Below, piece after piece: positions 34,663 to 43,461 of a DNA stretch of 64,000 nucleotides. How positions within the stretch are numbered: position 1 is the stretch's first letter; each line of letters begins with the position of its first letter. Position numbers and translations under genes: made by a program. The DNA is from Chitinibacter sp. GC72 (GTDB taxonomy: Bacteria; Pseudomonadota; Gammaproteobacteria; Burkholderiales; Chitinibacteraceae): contig NZ_VIRW01000016.1 in assembly GCF_009760905.1 (NCBI RefSeq), positions 1-64,000 of the forward strand, read 5' to 3'. Below the pieces are notes generated by a model. It saw only the letters and a list, made by a program, of their open reading frames with translations. It made no database searches and was not told the DNA's origin.

Positions 34663-34782
34663 AAAAAGGAGCGAGCGCCCGTCAGCAAGGTGAGTCAGCA
34701 GCGCAAAAACCGGAATGTACTCGAGTACATGAGGATTTTGAGCAGCGCACGATCCTTGATCACGGAGCGCGCAGCCCTTTTT
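34663..34782. repeat. Nested inverted repeat, family 2, copy 2
   Basis: About 120 bp. Outer AAAAAGG/CCTTTTT, inner GCAGCGC twice around the core, tip ATGTACTCGAGTACAT (a perfect palindrome). Core CCGGAATGTACT ... GAGGATTTTGAGC as in copy 1. As there, the right end reaches the stop codon of the minus-strand gene (folD), giving a large 3' hairpin. Confidence 0.75.
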
Positions 34783-35635
34783 ACCCTTTGCGATTCACAC
34801 AAGCGTCGTAGGTGTTCTGCATCAATGTCGCGACCGTCATCAGGCCCACGCCGCCCGGCACCGGCGTAATCCAGCTGGCACGTTCTTTGGCAGTATCAAA
34901 CTCTACGTCACCGCACAGCTTGCCGCTGTCCAGACGGTTAATACCGACGTCGATCACAATCGCGCCCGGCTTGATCCATTCGCCCTTCACAAAATTCGGG
35001 ATACCCACACCGGCGACCACCACATCCGCGCCCGCCACTTTGGCAGCCAGATCTTTGGTTTTGCTATGGCAAACAGTGACCGTCGCACGGGCAAGCAATA
35101 ATTCAAGCGCTTGCGGACGGCCAACGATATTGGATGCGCCAATCACGACCGCGTCTTTACCGACCAGATCAATGCCGGTTTTTTCCAGCAAAGTCATCAC
35201 ACCACGCGGCGTGCATGGGCGCAGCAGCGGCATTTTCAAAGTCAGGCGGCCAATGTTATACGGATGAAAACCATCCACATCCTTGATCGGATCGATCAGC
35301 TCGATCACTTTGTCGGCGTCGATGTGTTTCGGCAGCGGCAGCTGCACCAAGATGCCATCCACATCATCATTCTGATTGAGCTCGGCCACCAGCTTGAGCA
35401 CTTCTTCTTCGCTGGTCTCGGCGGGCAGATCGTAAGCCAGTGAAGTAATGCCGGCGTTTTCGCACTGGCGCTTCTTATTGCCCACATACACTTGCGAGGC
35501 CGGATCAGAGCCAACCAGAATCACCGCTAGCGCGGGCGCACGCTTGCCGGAAGCAACCCGTGCATCAACTTTGGCACGCACTTCACGAACAATTTCCTGG
35601 GAAATGGCTTTACCATCAAGAATCTGGGCTGTCAT
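34781..35635 (-). CDS. folD: Methylenetetrahydrofolate dehydrogenase/cyclohydrolase
   Basis: A 284-residue bifunctional enzyme interconverting methylene-, methenyl- and formyl-tetrahydrofolate with [18 protein letters not shown] holds the catalytic Lys; [35 protein letters not shown] and [16 protein letters not shown] are conserved. The ATG at 35635 (MTAQILDG) follows GGAG; six more in-frame codons upstream are not conserved. Confidence 0.96.
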   Translation of the reverse strand: MTAQILDGKAISQEIVREVRAKVDARVASGKRAPALAVILVGSDPASQVYVGNKKRQCENAGITSLAYDLPAETSEEEVLKLVAELNQNDDVDGILVQLPLPKHIDADKVIELIDPIKDVDGFHPYNIGRLTLKMPLLRPCTPRGVMTLLEKTGIDLVGKDAVVIGASNIVGRPQALELLLARATVTVCHSKTKDLAAKVAGADVVVAGVGIPNFVKGEWIKPGAIVIDVGINRLDSGKLCGDVEFDTAKERASWITPVPGGVGLMTVATLMQNTYDACVNRKG

Positions 35636-35667
35636 TGGGGGATACTCCGGCAATAAATAGGAAAAGC

Positions 35668-35754
35668 AAAAGTTCTCACGCTTCGCCAGCGCGCCTCGCC
35701 GTACAGCTTTGTACTGCGCCTAGCGTAACGAGGTGGCCTTGGGCCAGAACTTTT
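35668..35754. repeat. Nested inverted repeat, related to family 2
   Basis: 87 bp with outer AAAAGTTCT/AGAACTTTT, inner CGC/GCG-rich arms and tip GTACAGCTTTGTAC. The architecture matches the family at 14853, 34663 and 47311, but the CCGGA...GAGGATT core is absent. It lies in the folD leader between folD and the tRNA promoter. Confidence 0.6.
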
Positions 35755-35844
35755 GACCAATAGTAGGCAAAACGTGATTTTCGCATTGATCGACGTTTTT
35801 TTGGACGTTTTTTTAATTTTTTACCTTATTTTTTCAAAATGGGC

Positions 35845-35873
35845 TTGACGACCTGCGCCGCCATCCGTATAGT
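35845..35873 (+). promoter_or_regulatory. tRNA operon promoter
   Basis: TTGACG (35845-35850), 17-bp spacer, TATAGT (35868-35873), then TCGGCCTCTCT. This copies the rRNA promoter elements including the discriminator, which suggests the same growth-rate and ppGpp control. A long A/T-rich tract lies upstream (about 35798-35840). Confidence 0.85.
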
Positions 35874-35887
35874 TCGGCCTCTCTAGT

Positions 35888-35964
35888 CGGGGCGTAGCGC
35901 AGCCCGGTAGCGCACCTGGTTTGGGACCAGGTGGTCGTGAGTTCGAATCCCACCGCCCCGACCA
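35888..35964 (+). tRNA. tRNA-Pro (TGG anticodon)
   Basis: Acceptor arms CGGGGCG/CGCCCCG, anticodon loop TTTGGGA between CCTGG and CCAGG, T-loop GTTCGAATC, and an encoded ACCA end. 77 nt. Confidence 0.95.
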
Positions 35965-35998
35965 GAATTAAACGCAGTAAACTTGAAGTGTTTGCAGA

Positions 35999-36075
35999 GC
36001 TCCCGTAGCTCAACCGGATAGAGCAACGACCTTCTAAGTCGTAGGTTACAGGTTCGATTCCTGTCGGGTGCGCCA
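35999..36075 (+). tRNA. tRNA-Arg (TCT anticodon)
   Basis: D arm GTAGCTCAACCGGATAGAGC, anticodon stem ACGAC/GTCGT with loop CTTCTAA, T-loop GGTTCGATTCC, encoded CCA. The acceptor arms GCTCCCG/CGGGTGC contain a U-U mismatch at the third pair. 77 nt. Confidence 0.92.
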
Positions 36076-36111
36076 AGCAACTCGTAAAAATCAAAGAATT
36101 TAAAGTTTTGT

Positions 36112-36188
36112 GGTGGCTGTAGCTCAGTTGGTAGAGTCCAGGATTGTGATTCCTGTTGTCGTGGGTTCGAGCCCCATCAGCCACCCCA
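36112..36188 (+). tRNA. tRNA-His (GTG anticodon)
   Basis: Starts GGTGGCTGTAGCTCAG with the extra 5' G typical of tRNA-His; anticodon loop ATTGTGA within CAGG/CCTG; T-loop GGTTCGAGCC; ends GCCACCCCA. Confidence 0.95.
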
Positions 36189-36196
36189 CAAAAGTA

Positions 36197-36225
36197 AAGG
36201 CCTCAGCACACGCTGAGGCCTTTTT
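36197..36225 (+). terminator. Rho-independent terminator of the tRNA operon
   Basis: AAAGGCCTCAGC ACAC GCTGAGGCCTTTTT immediately after tRNA-His. Confidence 0.9.
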
Positions 36226-36444
36226 CATTTCCGCTAAGTTTGCATTTGTAACTCAAAAGTAGGCGCATTTGCTCGCTGCAAACACCAAAACGCAACTCAA
36301 CACACAAACCTCCGTTTAAATTGCAAAAGCATAATTAGCCCCCTCCCCAAGCCTAGCTCAATGGCATCAGCAAACCAACGCGCCACAACGCCTATACTAA
36401 AGCGTCTGGCCTCGGCCAGAGGTCACTAGGATGGTGGAATCGGC

Positions 36445-37299
36445 ATGGAAAAAATTACGACTTGGCAATGGATCATCCTACTGCTCGGCATTCGGGCTCT
36501 GCTCGAGTTTATCCCGCTGCCTGATGTTCATGATCTGTACGGTCTATTAATCACCAGCATATTATTACTTGTAATCTGGAGGCGGCTTAATTATCAGGAA
36601 ACCTTGCTCCGTCCATTTAATATCGGCGCACTGATTTACTGGTTGGGTTATGTGGTCGATTACATCGATGGCCTACACCGTGGGCAAGGATTCTGGGGGC
36701 GCAGCGCCGATATCCTAGACGATCTGCTTTATGCAATTGGTTTTTGCCTAATTGGCGTTGCATTTGTGCGGGTAATGAACGATCGCAATGAACTGATTGC
36801 CCAGCTAAACAACGAAAATCAACGCAGCCAAGAGCTACAACAAACGCTTTATCAACAGGCTTATAGTGACGAACTCACAGGCTTGGGCAACCGTCGAGCG
36901 CTGTTTGAGGAGCTAAACCAGAAACTAGCCGCTAGTGAAAGTGGCACCCTGCTGTATATCGACGTAAATAACTTCAAACAGGTGAATGATCAATATGGCC
37001 ATGAAGTTGGTGACGAAGTGCTCAAGCGCTGCGCGCAGTACATTCGGGCTCCCGGCGTGGCGGCTTATCGCTTAGGCGGTGATGAATTTGTGGCTCTGCT
37101 GGCGCATGATAATCCGCAAAAATGGATAATTGACCTGTGCCAGCGCACCAAACCACTGGCGCAGGAATACGGCATCACCTTGAGCGTGGGTTGCGCAACA
37201 CTTGGCGCTGCCGGGCTGCTTAGTGCAGATGAGCTAATAGCACATGCTGATCAGGCCATGTACAGCGAGAAAAGCCGCGGAAAATCCCATGAACGTTAG
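36445..37299 (+). CDS. Membrane diguanylate cyclase (GGDEF)
   Basis: A 284-residue protein with three N-terminal membrane segments (WIILLLGIRALLEFIPL; LLITSILLLVIW; LLYAIGFCLIGVAFV), a short coiled coil (NDRNELIAQLNNENQRSQEL) and a GGDEF domain with DELTGLGNRRALFEEL and intact RLGGDEFVALL. It should make cyclic di-GMP. The sensor part is not a named family to me. Stand-alone gene. Confidence 0.9.
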   Translation: MEKITTWQWIILLLGIRALLEFIPLPDVHDLYGLLITSILLLVIWRRLNYQETLLRPFNIGALIYWLGYVVDYIDGLHRGQGFWGRSADILDDLLYAIGFCLIGVAFVRVMNDRNELIAQLNNENQRSQELQQTLYQQAYSDELTGLGNRRALFEELNQKLAASESGTLLYIDVNNFKQVNDQYGHEVGDEVLKRCAQYIRAPGVAAYRLGGDEFVALLAHDNPQKWIIDLCQRTKPLAQEYGITLSVGCATLGAAGLLSADELIAHADQAMYSEKSRGKSHER

Positions 37300-37507
37300 C
37301 CGTAAGAGTAAGGAAATTCCTAGTTTTTAATTAACATTTTGCTTAGTAGGATGCCCGTTTAAGCGGTATTTGTCCTGAAATATAGCGCCAAGTCCGCGGC
37401 TTAACCATTACATGCAAAAGACATGAAATGCCTTGATTCGCTGTGAAACTCGGACTGGCGCAATCGCAAATCAAACTGCAATAGACCTTTAGCTAGATAT
37501 CCTTTGC

Positions 37508-37720
37508 TTAGATTTCCCCCGAATTGGTTTTTTGCCCGGCAAAATAAAACTGCCCATTGCGGATGGTGGCTTCGAGCAGGCGGCGGCCGTAGCCTAGCTC
37601 CAGACCGGCGCGGCGGTCTTGCTCGCCAATGGCCAGCACCCAGTCTGCGCCTTCGGGCATTTGCCCGGCCAGTGCGGTGAGCTCCAGCCAGTCTTCCAGT
37701 GAGTTGGTATAGGTCATCAT
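37508..37720 (-). CDS. Small protein of unknown function
   Basis: A 70-residue acidic soluble protein (MMTYTNSLEDWLELTALAGQ ... RNGQFYFAGQKTNSGEI) without recognised domains, signal or membrane helix. AGGGGAGATGCTCAAATG gives it a plausible ribosome-binding site. Two adjacent ATG codons could start it. It is divergent from the broken ORF at 37781. Confidence 0.5.
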   Translation of the reverse strand: MMTYTNSLEDWLELTALAGQMPEGADWVLAIGEQDRRAGLELGYGRRLLEATIRNGQFYFAGQKTNSGEI

Positions 37721-37780
37721 TTGAGCATCTCCCCTTCAGTAAAGTACACGGACGGCGACTTGAATTGATTCGAGGTGCTG

Positions 37781-37913
37781 ATGTTTACAACTTATATCGG
37801 TCTGAATGCGGACAATTTCAGCTTAGTTGAGCGCGGCGCTGGCCGCGCTGCAAATGCAGTATATCGAGCCGGATGTGGCGCAAAATGAAGAATTGATGAC
37901 GCCGAATTACTGA
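37781..37913 (+). pseudogene. Possible small frameshifted ORF
   Basis: GAGG lies five bases before ATG 37781, opening MFTTYIGLNADNFSL; near 37826 the coding-like signal moves to the next frame and continues as SAALAALQMQYIEPDVAQNE to a stop at 37911-37913, overlapping the rnhA end. Joined, it would encode about 44 residues. No family recognised; the case rests on the start site and composition only. Confidence 0.25.
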
Positions 37914-38341
37914 GTTTGTATCGACTCGACGCCACGGTTGGCCAGCTGGTCGGCGCGCTCATTGCCCGGATTGCCAGCGTGGCCTTTCACCCAGCGCCAT
38001 TGCACAGTGTGGCGTGCAACCTGCTCATCCAGTGCGCGCCAGAGGTCTTCGTTTTTCACCGGCTGCTTGGCGGCGGTTTTCCAGCCATTTTTTTTCCAGC
38101 CATGAATCCAGGTTTCAATGCCGTTTTTGACGTATTGCGAATCGGTGTGGATAGTAACTTCGCAGGCGCGGGTCAGCGCTTTCAGTGCCGAAATCACGGC
38201 GAGCAATTCCATGCGGTTGTTGGTGGTGTGGGCTTCGCCGCCGAACAGGTCTTTTTCATGCGCGCCATAACGCATAAAAGCGCCCCAGCCGCCGGGGCCA
38301 GGATTACCTTTGCAGGCGCCATCGGTGTAGATTTCTACCAT
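37907..38341 (-). CDS. rnhA: Ribonuclease HI
   Basis: A 144-residue enzyme that cuts the RNA strand of RNA-DNA hybrids. Catalytic residues: Asp in [16 protein letters not shown], Glu in [10 protein letters not shown], Asp in [12 protein letters not shown], and a late Asp in GNERADQLA. Length is standard. The rnhA, methyltransferase and gloB genes lie together as in E. coli, though with a small membrane-protein gene between. Confidence 0.96.
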   Translation of the reverse strand: MVEIYTDGACKGNPGPGGWGAFMRYGAHEKDLFGGEAHTTNNRMELLAVISALKALTRACEVTIHTDSQYVKNGIETWIHGWKKNGWKTAAKQPVKNEDLWRALDEQVARHTVQWRWVKGHAGNPGNERADQLANRGVESIQTQ

Positions 38342-38451
38342 GATCGGGGTTCACTCTTTAATGTGGAAAATTGCAGCATGGTTGTGCCAGCAGGCCAGGC
38401 ACGCATGGAGCGCGCATCATACAGCATCCAGACCATGCGCCCTATATTCAT

Positions 38452-38500
38452 GGGTATATCTATACAAAGCACATCTAGATTGGCCTACATAGATATACCC
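38452..38500. repeat. 49-bp dispersed palindrome, copy 9 (upstream of rnhA)
   Basis: Exactly 49 bp. The outermost 12 bases, GGGTATATCTAT and ATAGATATACCC, are perfectly complementary although they differ from the consensus at several places. Intergenic. Confidence 0.9.
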
Positions 38501-38531
38501 ACAATATCCATTCATAACACCAACATCACCT

Positions 38532-38966
38532 TCACGCAGAACGCCGCCAAAGCTGCAACAGCAGCCCCGCGTGGAAAACTGCCCCGCAATAATACCCGGC
38601 CAGAAATACCACCGGGTCGCTCATCAGTCGCTGCAACAAGAGCGGTGCAGCCAGATAGGCCAGCAGCATGCAGGCGGCAAAAATCCGCCAGCGCTGCGGC
38701 GATTTCACTTTTTGCACCAGCAAGCCAATCACCAGCGCCAGAGACAGCAGACTCGCCAGCGATAGCAGCGGAAATACATTAAAGCCAGATAGGTCGTTTT
38801 CCTGCGCGATGACAAACGTCGCTAGCCAGACTTGCCAGCCAGCAAAATCAGCAGCCTGCTCGAACACGCGCATTTGCAAAAAAGGCAGCAATGCAGCCAG
38901 AACAAAGCATAGCATCAGCCCCATCAGGCTGGCCGAACGGCCGACAGAGAAGGAGATTCGATTCAT
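38532..38966 (-). CDS. Small integral membrane protein, unknown function
   Basis: A 144-residue protein with about four hydrophobic helices (GLMLCFVLAALLPFLQM; LSLASLLSLALVIGLLV; ACMLLAYLAAPLLLQRL; FLAGYYCGAVFHAGLLLQL). No family recognised. Its start overlaps the end of the upstream methyltransferase gene by 4 bp, so the two are probably cotranslated. Confidence 0.65.
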   Translation of the reverse strand: MNRISFSVGRSASLMGLMLCFVLAALLPFLQMRVFEQAADFAGWQVWLATFVIAQENDLSGFNVFPLLSLASLLSLALVIGLLVQKVKSPQRWRIFAACMLLAYLAAPLLLQRLMSDPVVFLAGYYCGAVFHAGLLLQLWRRSA

Positions 38967-39697
38967 TTACAGCGATCTTTTTTAGCTTGCAGGCGCATTT
39001 TTTCCACCACGGCGGCGGTGCTGCGGTTGGGCAAAATCACCATACTCCAGTCCGGCTCGATCACATTCATGCCGCGTACCCGTTTGACCACATCCAGACA
39101 GTAAATCCCGCCGCCTGCAGGCCAGAATTTATCTCCCGCCGAATCCAGAAAGCGGCTTTTATCCAGCCAGCCTTTGCGTTGCAACGGCGGGCGATAGCAG
39201 AGGAATTCGCCGCGTACCAGTTGCAAATCCAGCAGCGCCAGCCAATCTTTGAGGCGATGCAAAGCCAGAAAGTGCCCCTGCCATGGCACATCATTGGCTT
39301 TGAGGCGGCGCAGGCCCCACAAACTCCACGGATTAAAGCCGCTAATCAGCACCCGGCCTTCGGGCATCATCACGCGCTCGGCTTCGCGCAGCACCGCGTG
39401 CGGGTCATGGGCAAAATCCAGCGTATGCGGCAGTACCAGCAAATCCAGGCTTTGCTCGGCAAATGGCAAGGCTTCGGCCATGCACTTGAGCTGCACTGCG
39501 CCCGATTGCCCGGCGATGCAGCGCCACGGCATGCGGTTGGCGCGCAGGCAATCGAGCTGCGGCAGCTCGAGCTGGACGGCTTTGTAGCCAAAAATATCCA
39601 CCGTGGTACGATCAAACCAGCCAGCTTCGTTATCACGCAGATATTGCCCTAGCGGCGTGTTCAGCCACGCGGCAAAATGTTCAACAGCAGTTGTCAT
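38963..39697 (-). CDS. SAM-dependent methyltransferase (YafS-like)
   Basis: A 244-residue class I methyltransferase-like protein. The glycine-rich SAM motif is degenerate, but later motifs are clear: ALPFAEQSLDLLVLPHTLDF (motif II) and EAERVMMPEGRVLISGFNPW (motif III), both typical of the YafS group next to gloB/rnhA. Divergent from gloB with a 108-bp gap. Substrate unknown. Confidence 0.75.
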   Translation of the reverse strand: MTTAVEHFAAWLNTPLGQYLRDNEAGWFDRTTVDIFGYKAVQLELPQLDCLRANRMPWRCIAGQSGAVQLKCMAEALPFAEQSLDLLVLPHTLDFAHDPHAVLREAERVMMPEGRVLISGFNPWSLWGLRRLKANDVPWQGHFLALHRLKDWLALLDLQLVRGEFLCYRPPLQRKGWLDKSRFLDSAGDKFWPAGGGIYCLDVVKRVRGMNVIEPDWSMVILPNRSTAAVVEKMRLQAKKDRCK

Positions 39698-39805
39698 AAA
39701 GCATCCTGCAAAAATTTTTACGCTTGGGTCTGTTGATGCGCGACACCGCCGGAAACCGTCGATGGCAAGACCACTGCTTCATTCAATGACCGGGACATTC
39801 ACACC

Positions 39806-40564
39806 ATGCTCACTATCAGCGCCATACCGATTTACGAAGATAATTATATTTGGGTGCTGGCGCAAAACCGCAAGGCCATCGCGGTCGATCCGGGCGATGC
39901 TGCGCCGCTACAGGCGTGGCTGGCAGCTCAATCGTGCGAGCTGGCCGGCGTGCTGATTACCCATCATCACTGGGATCATATTACGGGTTTAGCGGCACTG
40001 GTGCAGGCTTATCCGCAGCTCCCCATTTACGGGCCTGCCGATGTGCAGGCGGTCACGCAGCCGCTTGCGGGCGGCGAGCAGATTAATCTACTGGAGACCC
40101 CTTTCGCGGTAATCGCCACCCCGGGGCACACGCTGAATCATCTGTGCTACTACGGCAATGGGGCGCTATTTGCGGGCGACACGCTGTTTTCCGGCGGTTG
40201 CGGACGATTATTCGAGGGCAGCCCGGCGCAAATGTACGCCAGCCTGCAAACCCTGGCCACTCTGCCGCCCGAGACCCTGCTGTGCTGCACGCATGAATAC
40301 ACCCAAAGCAATTTGCGCTTTGCGCTGGCGGTCGAGCCGGACAATCTGCGATTGCAACAGCGTGCCGCCGAAGTCGCCGCCCTGCGCGCAGCAGGCCGGA
40401 TGAGCCTGCCGTCGCGGCTAGACATCGAGCTGGCCAGCAACCCCTATTTGCGTTGCGATCAGCCCGCTGTGATCGCCAGCGCACAAAGGCGTGCACCGCG
40501 AGCACAGCAGCCAGCCGAGGTTTTTGCTGCACTGCGCCAGTGGAAAGATCATTTTCGCGGTTAA
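39806..40564 (+). CDS. gloB: Hydroxyacylglutathione hydrolase (glyoxalase II)
   Basis: A 252-residue metallo-beta-lactamase-fold enzyme hydrolysing lactoylglutathione to lactate and glutathione. Metal site THHHWDH (residues 52-58), HTLNHLCYY, FAGDTLFSGGCGRLFEG and CCTHEYTQSNLRFA are present. C-terminal substrate-binding helices are normal. Divergent from the methyltransferase. Confidence 0.95.
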   Translation: MLTISAIPIYEDNYIWVLAQNRKAIAVDPGDAAPLQAWLAAQSCELAGVLITHHHWDHITGLAALVQAYPQLPIYGPADVQAVTQPLAGGEQINLLETPFAVIATPGHTLNHLCYYGNGALFAGDTLFSGGCGRLFEGSPAQMYASLQTLATLPPETLLCCTHEYTQSNLRFALAVEPDNLRLQQRAAEVAALRAAGRMSLPSRLDIELASNPYLRCDQPAVIASAQRRAPRAQQPAEVFAALRQWKDHFRG

Positions 40565-40698
40565 AGCATATGCCGTTTGAATCTATTCCCAAGACTTTCA
40601 TTCGCACCACGAGAGTTCAATCGTAGTTTACGAATCAATTGTATTTGATCTAAGCTGCTCAGATTTTCAGATTTAATTTGCCCCTTGGAGTAACTTCA

Positions 40699-41412
40699 TT
40701 GACTGTTCACATGCTGTGCAAGCTTGACGATCTCATTCATACCCACCCCGGCGAAACTTGGGCGCAAGCACTAGAGCGATTTTCCAAATTATGTCGTGTA
40801 GATTTACTGGAGTATGACGACGACGACGAAAAAATCGTAGTAAATTTGAGTGAAATCTACGATGAGGGCGAGCTGTATGAACTGATGCCGCCCCTTGCAG
40901 AAGATGAGATACTCACTTACGAACGACAGCATGGACTAGTTATCCCTGCTCCACTGCGGCATGTATTACTCCAGACTGAGGTGCCACAGATCTATATGGC
41001 TCGCTATGATCATGGGCGATATGGTGAACGGAGAGTCTTGGATTTCTATCACTCCGACGAGCCTCATCTCTTTCCCAATGTCAAGACCTTGCTGGAGGCG
41101 TTAGCGTACAATTACGGCCCTTACTTTTCGGATGAAGAACTTGATACTGCCGAGCGCGAGGCGTTGAATCAGCGTTTCTTTGCCTTTGCAGCACGCAGTA
41201 ATGATGACCATGCCTGGACTTATCTGCTGTTCGATCGTGAAGGGCACTTTGGCGAATACGAATTCGAAACCGAAAACTACCCGCGTAGCCTTGCCCGCAT
41301 CAGAGATTTGCTGGTCAATGGCTTGACGGAAACTGACTTCGACGCATTCATGTGCAGGCAAATAGATATCCTCATGACGTACATTCTGCAATACAACGAA
41401 GTGATTGATTAA
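40699..41412 (+). CDS. SMI1/KNR4 (SUKH)-like protein
   Basis: About 237 acidic residues. TTG at 40699 has GGAG eight bases before it; ATG at 40711 is too far from that site. The segment EILTYERQHGLVIPAPLRHV (about 85-105) resembles the SUKH/SMI1 pattern of a helix with a conserved Glu followed by G-x-x-I/LP. SUKH proteins are often immunity factors for polymorphic toxins, but no toxin gene is adjacent. Highly acidic DDDDE stretch near residue 45. Assignment is tentative. Confidence 0.45.
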   Translation: MTVHMLCKLDDLIHTHPGETWAQALERFSKLCRVDLLEYDDDDEKIVVNLSEIYDEGELYELMPPLAEDEILTYERQHGLVIPAPLRHVLLQTEVPQIYMARYDHGRYGERRVLDFYHSDEPHLFPNVKTLLEALAYNYGPYFSDEELDTAEREALNQRFFAFAARSNDDHAWTYLLFDREGHFGEYEFETENYPRSLARIRDLLVNGLTETDFDAFMCRQIDILMTYILQYNEVID

Positions 41413-41679
41413 CTCTGTTGGCTGAAAGTCGTTTATGTTTGGCTTGTTCTCTGCATCGGGGTAAGTATTGCGATTATGATTAAGCGCTCATCTAGCAAAC
41501 TATGCGCCAGCGCAGCGAGCAAGCCACCATTGTTAGATTATTCATAGAAACAGTTTAAAAATCAAAGCACTGTGTCAGCCATCCATTTAATCCTGCAATT
41601 ATGTTGCAACGCTGATTGACAGCGCCGGAAAGCCGCCATTACTATCGTCCAATTCAGCAATTGATCAGGAAACGGGCCA

Positions 41680-43308
41680 ATGAAACTTCGCCTGTGCGCC
41701 GCACTTCTTTCCCTTGGTTTTGCCCTGCCCGCTTTCGCTCTGGAGTCAGGCAAACTCGATTACCAGCTTCGCAGTCTCACCCCCGCACCCGCACCTGCAC
41801 CTGCACCTGCCATTACAGCCAATACCCAGCTGGCAATTGATCAGTTATTTACCGATCCAGCCCCGCAAGCGCTCGCCGACTCGCTGCCGCAATGGCAAAA
41901 ACACACACCTCAGCAATTGGCGTCGCAGCAAAATTTGTGGGAACGGGTGCGTAACGGCTTTGCGATTCCTGATATCGAAAGCCCGCTGGTCACCAAATGG
42001 GAAAACTACTACGCCAGCCGCCCCGATTACCTGAACCGGATTATCGAGCGCAGCAATCGCTATCTATACCATGTGGTCGGTGAAGTTGAAAAACGCGGCA
42101 TGCCGATGGAATTTGCGCTGCTGCCGATGATTGAGTCAGCCTACAACCCGAAAGCCGAATCGCACGCCAAAGCCGCCGGGATGTGGCAATTTATTCCAGA
42201 CACCGGCAAACGCTATGGGCTGGAACGCACCTGGTGGTATGACGGCCGCCGAGATGTGGTGGCCGCCACCGATGCCGCGCTGAGCTATCTGCAAGATATT
42301 CACGGCATGTTTGACGACTGGCAGCTGGCACTGGCCTCGTACAACTGGGGCGAAAACGCGGTTAAACGCGCGCGTGATCGCAATCTGGCCGCCGGTCTGC
42401 CTGCGAGTTATATCGACTTGCGCATGCCCGATGAAACACGCAATTACGTACCGAAATTACTGGCTATCCGCAATATCATCGCCGATCCGGCGGCCTATGG
42501 CGTGAAGCTGCGCGACATCCCCAATCAGCCCTACTTTGCCACCTTGCAACCCGGCAAGCATATGGACGTGAGCGTGGCGGCCAAGCTGGCCGGGATTAGC
42601 GTCGAAGAGCTGCTGCGCCTGAACCCCGGCTTTATCCGCCCGGTGATTGCCCACAAGGAAGATCGCAAGCTGGTGCTACCGATCGAGAAAAAAGAAGTAT
42701 TCGAGCGCAATCTGGCCAGCTACCAGCAGCCATTGCTGAACTGGCAGCCTTACGTCACCAAGCAGGGTGAAAACTTTGACCAGCTTGCCAGCACGTTTGG
42801 CATCGATTCGGCCGAGCTGCGTGACATCAATGATATTGCCGCCAATGATCGCAGCGCGCGCGGTCAAACGATCTTGGTACCTAAAGTGGCCGGCCTGGAT
42901 ATTTCCGAACGTCAGACTTTAGCAGCACTGCATAAAAACCGCGAAGCCGAAGCCATTGATACCGGGGAAAAAGATACTCCCAAACCGGTACTGGCCGCAG
43001 CCCGATCAGGCGAGAAACTCGCCGGTCGCGAGCATAAAGTGGCCAAAGGCGACACGCTATTTAACATCGCCAAACGCTACAACCTGAGCGTGGCCGAGCT
43101 CAAAGCAATGAATGGCCTGAAAGGCACACAAGTGGCGCTGGGCGACAGCCTGCGCGTTGGCAACGCCAGTGCAACGCCGAGATCTTACGTGGTTAAGCGT
43201 GGCGACACCCTCGCCTCGATTGCCAGAAAGCTCAATGTGGATCTGATGGATTTGAAAAAAATGAACCGCAAGCCCATTACCCCGGGCATGACGCTGGTGA
43301 TGAATTAA
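41680..43308 (+). CDS. mltD: LysM-containing lytic transglycosylase (MltD type)
   Basis: A 542-residue exported peptidoglycan-cleaving enzyme. Signal peptide MKLRLCAALLSLGFALPAFA; an Ala-Pro repeat (APAPAPAPAP). SLT domain about 130-300 with the catalytic Glu in LLPMIESAYNPKAES and AAGMWQFIPDTGKRYGL. Three LysM-like repeats at the C-terminus (YVTKQGENFDQLA, HKVAKGDTLFNIAKRYNL, YVVKRGDTLASIARKLNV) bind glycan. Terminator follows at 43327-43359. Confidence 0.93.
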   Translation: MKLRLCAALLSLGFALPAFALESGKLDYQLRSLTPAPAPAPAPAITANTQLAIDQLFTDPAPQALADSLPQWQKHTPQQLASQQNLWERVRNGFAIPDIESPLVTKWENYYASRPDYLNRIIERSNRYLYHVVGEVEKRGMPMEFALLPMIESAYNPKAESHAKAAGMWQFIPDTGKRYGLERTWWYDGRRDVVAATDAALSYLQDIHGMFDDWQLALASYNWGENAVKRARDRNLAAGLPASYIDLRMPDETRNYVPKLLAIRNIIADPAAYGVKLRDIPNQPYFATLQPGKHMDVSVAAKLAGISVEELLRLNPGFIRPVIAHKEDRKLVLPIEKKEVFERNLASYQQPLLNWQPYVTKQGENFDQLASTFGIDSAELRDINDIAANDRSARGQTILVPKVAGLDISERQTLAALHKNREAEAIDTGEKDTPKPVLAAARSGEKLAGREHKVAKGDTLFNIAKRYNLSVAELKAMNGLKGTQVALGDSLRVGNASATPRSYVVKRGDTLASIARKLNVDLMDLKKMNRKPITPGMTLVMN

Positions 43309-43326
43309 TCCGGCAAAAGCTCAACA

Positions 43327-43359
43327 GCGCCGCTAATAGAAAATATTAGCGGCGTTTTT
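43327..43359 (+). terminator. Rho-independent terminator after mltD
   Basis: GCGCCGCTAATA GAAAA TATTAGCGGCG followed by TTTTTA. Confidence 0.88.
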
Positions 43360-43367
43360 ATTTGGCA

Positions 43368-43416
43368 GGGTATTGCCATGCAGCACATACTGGGCAATAC
43401 GTTCAAAGCAATACCC
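43368..43416. repeat. 49-bp dispersed palindrome, copy 10 (between mltD and the DUF2339 gene)
   Basis: Exactly 49 bp: GGGTATTGCCATGCAGC ... AAAGCAATACCC. Just after the mltD terminator. Confidence 0.88.
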
Positions 43417-43461
43417 CCCACATTCAAAACTAAATAACACGTCGGCGCGGGAGGCAAAGCT

